A stretch of DNA of 8,879 bases, taken from the NCBI GenBank assembly GCA_041493205.1, contig JBGPYM010000123.1:1-8879 (forward strand), in the 5' to 3' direction. The number at the start of each line of letters is the position of its first letter. The first letter of the stretch is position 1. Both the position numbers and the translations under genes were made by a program. The notes beneath the pieces were generated by a model that saw only the letters and a program-made list of their open reading frames with translations, did not search any database and was not told the origin of the DNA. Shown here in pieces: positions 7,011 through 8,879 of the stretch. Source of the DNA: JBGPYM01 sp041493205. GTDB taxonomy: Bacteria > Bacteroidota > Ignavibacteria > UBA10030 > UBA6906.

Positions 7011-8068
7011 GTTCTCTCCCTCCGGTTTCCCGGCGGTTTGCACGCGTTCACGAACCCGTCGACCAGTCCGATGTAACTTTGCCCTGCAAGAGCCGGAAGA
7101 CAGATCCCGTTCAGGGGGTCGAGATAGTTCGTCCATTGCTCCGGAATCGCGGGACCGGGCGTCAGCGCTCCTGCTATCGCACCGACGAGCGCGGGGACAG
7201 AATCGGCTCCTTTTGCAAACATCGTGCTTGCAGCGATTGCACTATTGAAATCGCCTCCCAACCGGGAAACGATGGCAAGAACTAGTGCGATGGTCTCCGG
7301 GCCGACAGAACCGTCGCTGTATTCCCGGTTCAAAATCCCGTGCAGCGACGGGATGAGGGCCAAGAACGGGACATCCTCGCGACACATAGTGAGCGCATCA
7401 TCGACGGTCCGACCCGACCAGGTTCCCCTGGGGAGTTCGGCGACCGCCCGTCCGATCACAGCGGCGGAGGATTCCCCGGCACACGCAGCACTGATCGCGG
7501 CGGCAGTCGCGCGTGCGATCAGAACCCCGTCCTCGAAGTTTGTCACCGAGGCGTCGATCGCGGCGGCTTCGGCAGCACGGGATGGATTCCCGGCATACGC
7601 AATGCCGATGGGGACACTCCTGCACGCAGCGCCATCGTCAAAATAGTGGGGGTTGTCTCTTCCACTTGAAGGGGGCATGACTCCGCGACGGAGGTTTGCC
7701 AGAGCCGCCACCGTGCTGACACCTCCGCGGACTGGTCCTTTGTCCGCTGCAAGATTCAGCCAGGCATCGTTCACCCAGGTTAGCTCCACCCTGCAGCCGT
7801 GCTTCATGAGGTTGCCGATCATCCACGCGGCCCACTCGGTGTCATCGCCCGGCCCTGGTTTGAACAGATCGGCCGACTGGTTGAGCGAAAAGGGCATCGC
7901 AACCCGGAGAATGGCAATCTCCTCCCTCTGCTCATCGATCTCCCTCCGGATTCGACGCAGCCATGCCGGGAGGAGGCGGCTTCGATGGAACATCGCCGGC
8001 CAGCTCAGCGCGTCCCCCATCGCGAGACCGAGCAACGCATTGCGCGCCCTTGTGCGGAACTCATTCAT
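7007..8068 (-). CDS. ADP-ribosylglycohydrolase family protein B (degenerate metal site)
   Basis: The 353-residue product is a paralogue of A and D. It begins with the family helix RNALLGLAMGDALSWPAMF (9-27), then has an insert rich in arginine and glutamate (about 28-58) that A (where visible) and D lack. The first metal motif is PGDDTEWA-like (GDDT, 74-77), keeping both aspartates. FDDGAACRSVPIG (143-155) replaces the usual SDGxxMRxxPxG. The middle histidine of the SH/TH block is asparagine (VTNFEDG, N177). The C-terminal metal motif, GRDTDT in A, is AKGADS here (285-290), losing the first aspartate and replacing the last threonine with serine. It may be a pseudoenzyme, a structural partner, or a subtype with a changed mechanism; I have an unverified impression that other bacteria carry a similar subtype. 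The start ATG overlaps the ADPRH-A stop as ATGA (8065-8068), and the stop overlaps the GTG of ADPRH-C. Confidence 0.87.
   Translation of the reverse strand: MNEFRTRARNALLGLAMGDALSWPAMFHRSRLLPAWLRRIRREIDEQREEIAILRVAMPFSLNQSADLFKPGPGDDTEWAAWMIGNLMKHGCRVELTWVNDAWLNLAADKGPVRGGVSTVAALANLRRGVMPPSSGRDNPHYFDDGAACRSVPIGIAYAGNPSRAAEAAAIDASVTNFEDGVLIARATAAAISAACAGESSAAVIGRAVAELPRGTWSGRTVDDALTMCREDVPFLALIPSLHGILNREYSDGSVGPETIALVLAIVSRLGGDFNSAIAASTMFAKGADSVPALVGAIAGALTPGPAIPEQWTNYLDPLNGICLPALAGQSYIGLVDGFVNACKPPGNRRERT
7019..7023 (-). promoter_or_regulatory. Shine-Dalgarno site that fixes the ADPRH-C start
   Basis: On the minus strand GGAGG (7023 to 7019) lies eight bases upstream of GTG at 7010. It is the best ribosome site in the operon, lies inside the end of ADPRH-B, and favours the GTG over the longer frame from 7136. 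Confidence 0.7.
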
Positions 8069-8879
8069 GGTTTCGCGTCTCTCGCGTTTGCCAGGTCAGC
8101 GATCGCGTCCGCAGTGCGTAGAACATCCATCCCTTTTATGCTCTCGAGACATGTTCCTCGCGCGACCGAGACGCGGCGGGTCCATTCCGGAGGAAGGGCA
8201 TCGATCCCCTGCCGGGCCCCGATGATCGCACCGGCGATCGCGGCGATTGTATCCGTATCGCGCCCCATATTTACTCCACCGAGAACCGCATCACGGAAGT
8301 TGCCGCGGGAAGCGGCGATGACGCCAAAGGCAAGTGCCACGGCTTCGGGGCCGATATCCGGCCAAAAGTAGGAACTGACCACGATTTCCGCTGAAAGAGG
8401 CTTGAGGGCACTCCAGACGTCGGGGTATTTGTTCGCAATCGTCACAGCCCGCTCAATTCCCCTCGAAGTCCAGGAATCGGCAGGGATCACTTTACGCGCA
8501 GCATCGACGATGGCATCGACGGGCGATCCCAGCATCGCAACGGCAACGGCCGCCGCGACTGCCTGACCGGCAAAAACCCCCTCGCCGGAGTGTGTGACGG
8601 AACCGTCTTCTGCTGCGAGCTTCGCAGCACGAGTTGGGTCCCCTGCCGCCACAATACCGAAGGGAGCAACGCGCATCGCCAGACCATCGCTCCAGGAATG
8701 GAGGTGCTGCCCGCTTTCAGGGGGAAGCAGGCCGGCCTTCAGATTGCGGATCGCCATCATTTCGCTGAAGCCAGCGCCCTTGTGTGCATTGGAGGAATTG
8801 ACGATCTCCTTATTCCACGCTTCCGCGACCATTGCAGCCCTCAACTCCGTTCCATGCCTGATGAGGAGCCGTGCATTGA
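8065..8879 (-). CDS. ADP-ribosylglycohydrolase family protein A, 5' end outside the window
   Basis: The minus-strand frame is open from base 8877 to the TGA at 8065-8067, giving 270 visible residues. A TTG at 8844 is a possible start, but the codons before it (NARLLIRHGTELRAAM) align with TLIETRGKLSDDAI of ADPRH-D, so the gene clearly continues beyond the window. The missing part should hold the GDxxG helix and the TDDT metal motif, about 60-70 residues. Visible blocks: GLLPPESGQHLHSWSDG (8724 to 8683), GLAMRVAPFG, VTHSGEGVFAGQ, PADSWTSRGIERA and the intact C-terminal metal motif GRDTDT (8265 to 8248) followed by IAAIAGAIIGA. It ends ARGTCLESIKGMDVL plus a short tail, parallel to D. It probably is an active hydrolase if the unseen half is intact. 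It is the first visible gene of the operon and overlaps ADPRH-B by four bases. Confidence 0.88.
   Translation of the reverse strand, partial: NARLLIRHGTELRAAMVAEAWNKEIVNSSNAHKGAGFSEMMAIRNLKAGLLPPESGQHLHSWSDGLAMRVAPFGIVAAGDPTRAAKLAAEDGSVTHSGEGVFAGQAVAAAVAVAMLGSPVDAIVDAARKVIPADSWTSRGIERAVTIANKYPDVWSALKPLSAEIVVSSYFWPDIGPEAVALAFGVIAASRGNFRDAVLGGVNMGRDTDTIAAIAGAIIGARQGIDALPPEWTRRVSVARGTCLESIKGMDVLRTADAIADLANARDAKP

Noticed and set aside
7011..7136. N-terminal extension of ADPRH-C from the start at 7136
   Set aside because: It would overlap ADPRH-B by 130 bases, its residues resemble no family member, and the GTG at 7010 has GGAGG and a GTGA stop-start overlap.
7653..8371. Two overlapping plus-strand frames of 190 codons each opposite ADPRH-B and ADPRH-A
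   Set aside because: Both are serine-, arginine- and proline-rich shadows of the minus-strand hydrolase genes.
1..8879. CRISPR arrays, tRNA or rRNA genes, insertion sequences
   Set aside because: No regularly spaced direct repeats, cloverleaf-like sequences, transposase motifs or paired terminal inverted repeats were seen.

Overview
The window is a bacterial chromosomal segment, gene-dense and GC-rich by eye. Seven of its eight supportable genes lie on the minus strand. Shine-Dalgarno-like sequences (GGAGG ahead of two genes) and sigma70-like promoter hexamers argue against a typical Bacteroidetes, which rarely uses SD sites. No single marker fixes the lineage. A citrate-lyase-bearing, probably anaerobic or facultative bacterium is plausible but remains an inference.

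Layout, left to right. (1) Positions 1-420, minus: the N-terminal 140 residues of a YdeI/OmpD-associated family protein, running off the left edge. (2) Positions 421-601: a 181-base divergent intergenic region with back-to-back sigma70-like promoters. (3) Positions 602-766, plus: a 54-residue membrane miniprotein, followed by a near-perfect hairpin terminator (790-829) between convergent genes. (4) Positions 870-1793, minus: an exported two-domain rhodanese. (5) Positions 1887-4657, minus: citrate lyase, encoded as CitF (alpha) and a fused CitD-CitE (gamma-beta) polypeptide. (6) Positions 4718-8879, minus: four consecutive ADP-ribosylglycohydrolase (ADPRH/DraG-like) genes; the right-most has its 5' end beyond the window.

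Transcription of the main block runs right to left: ADPRH-A, ADPRH-B, ADPRH-C, ADPRH-D, citDE, citF and perhaps the rhodanese. Most junctions overlap (ATGA at A/B, GTGA at B/C, 17 bases at C/D, ATGA at citDE/citF). The gap between ADPRH-D and citDE is only 60 bases, so this looks like one operon. The rhodanese follows after 93 bases and may be co-transcribed or have its own weak promoter.

The unusual point is the pairing of four ribosyl-bond hydrolase homologues with a citrate lyase whose acyl carrier domain normally carries a phosphoribosyl-dephospho-CoA cofactor. Three of the glycohydrolases (A, B, D) are related paralogues and C belongs to a different, larger subfamily. B has lost residues of the C-terminal metal-binding motif. 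Neither the citrate lyase accessory genes (citC, citX, citG) nor an ADP-ribosyltransferase is visible. The cluster's substrate is unknown; a ribosylated-metabolite catabolic pathway, or glycohydrolase action on the citrate lyase cofactor, are both open ideas.
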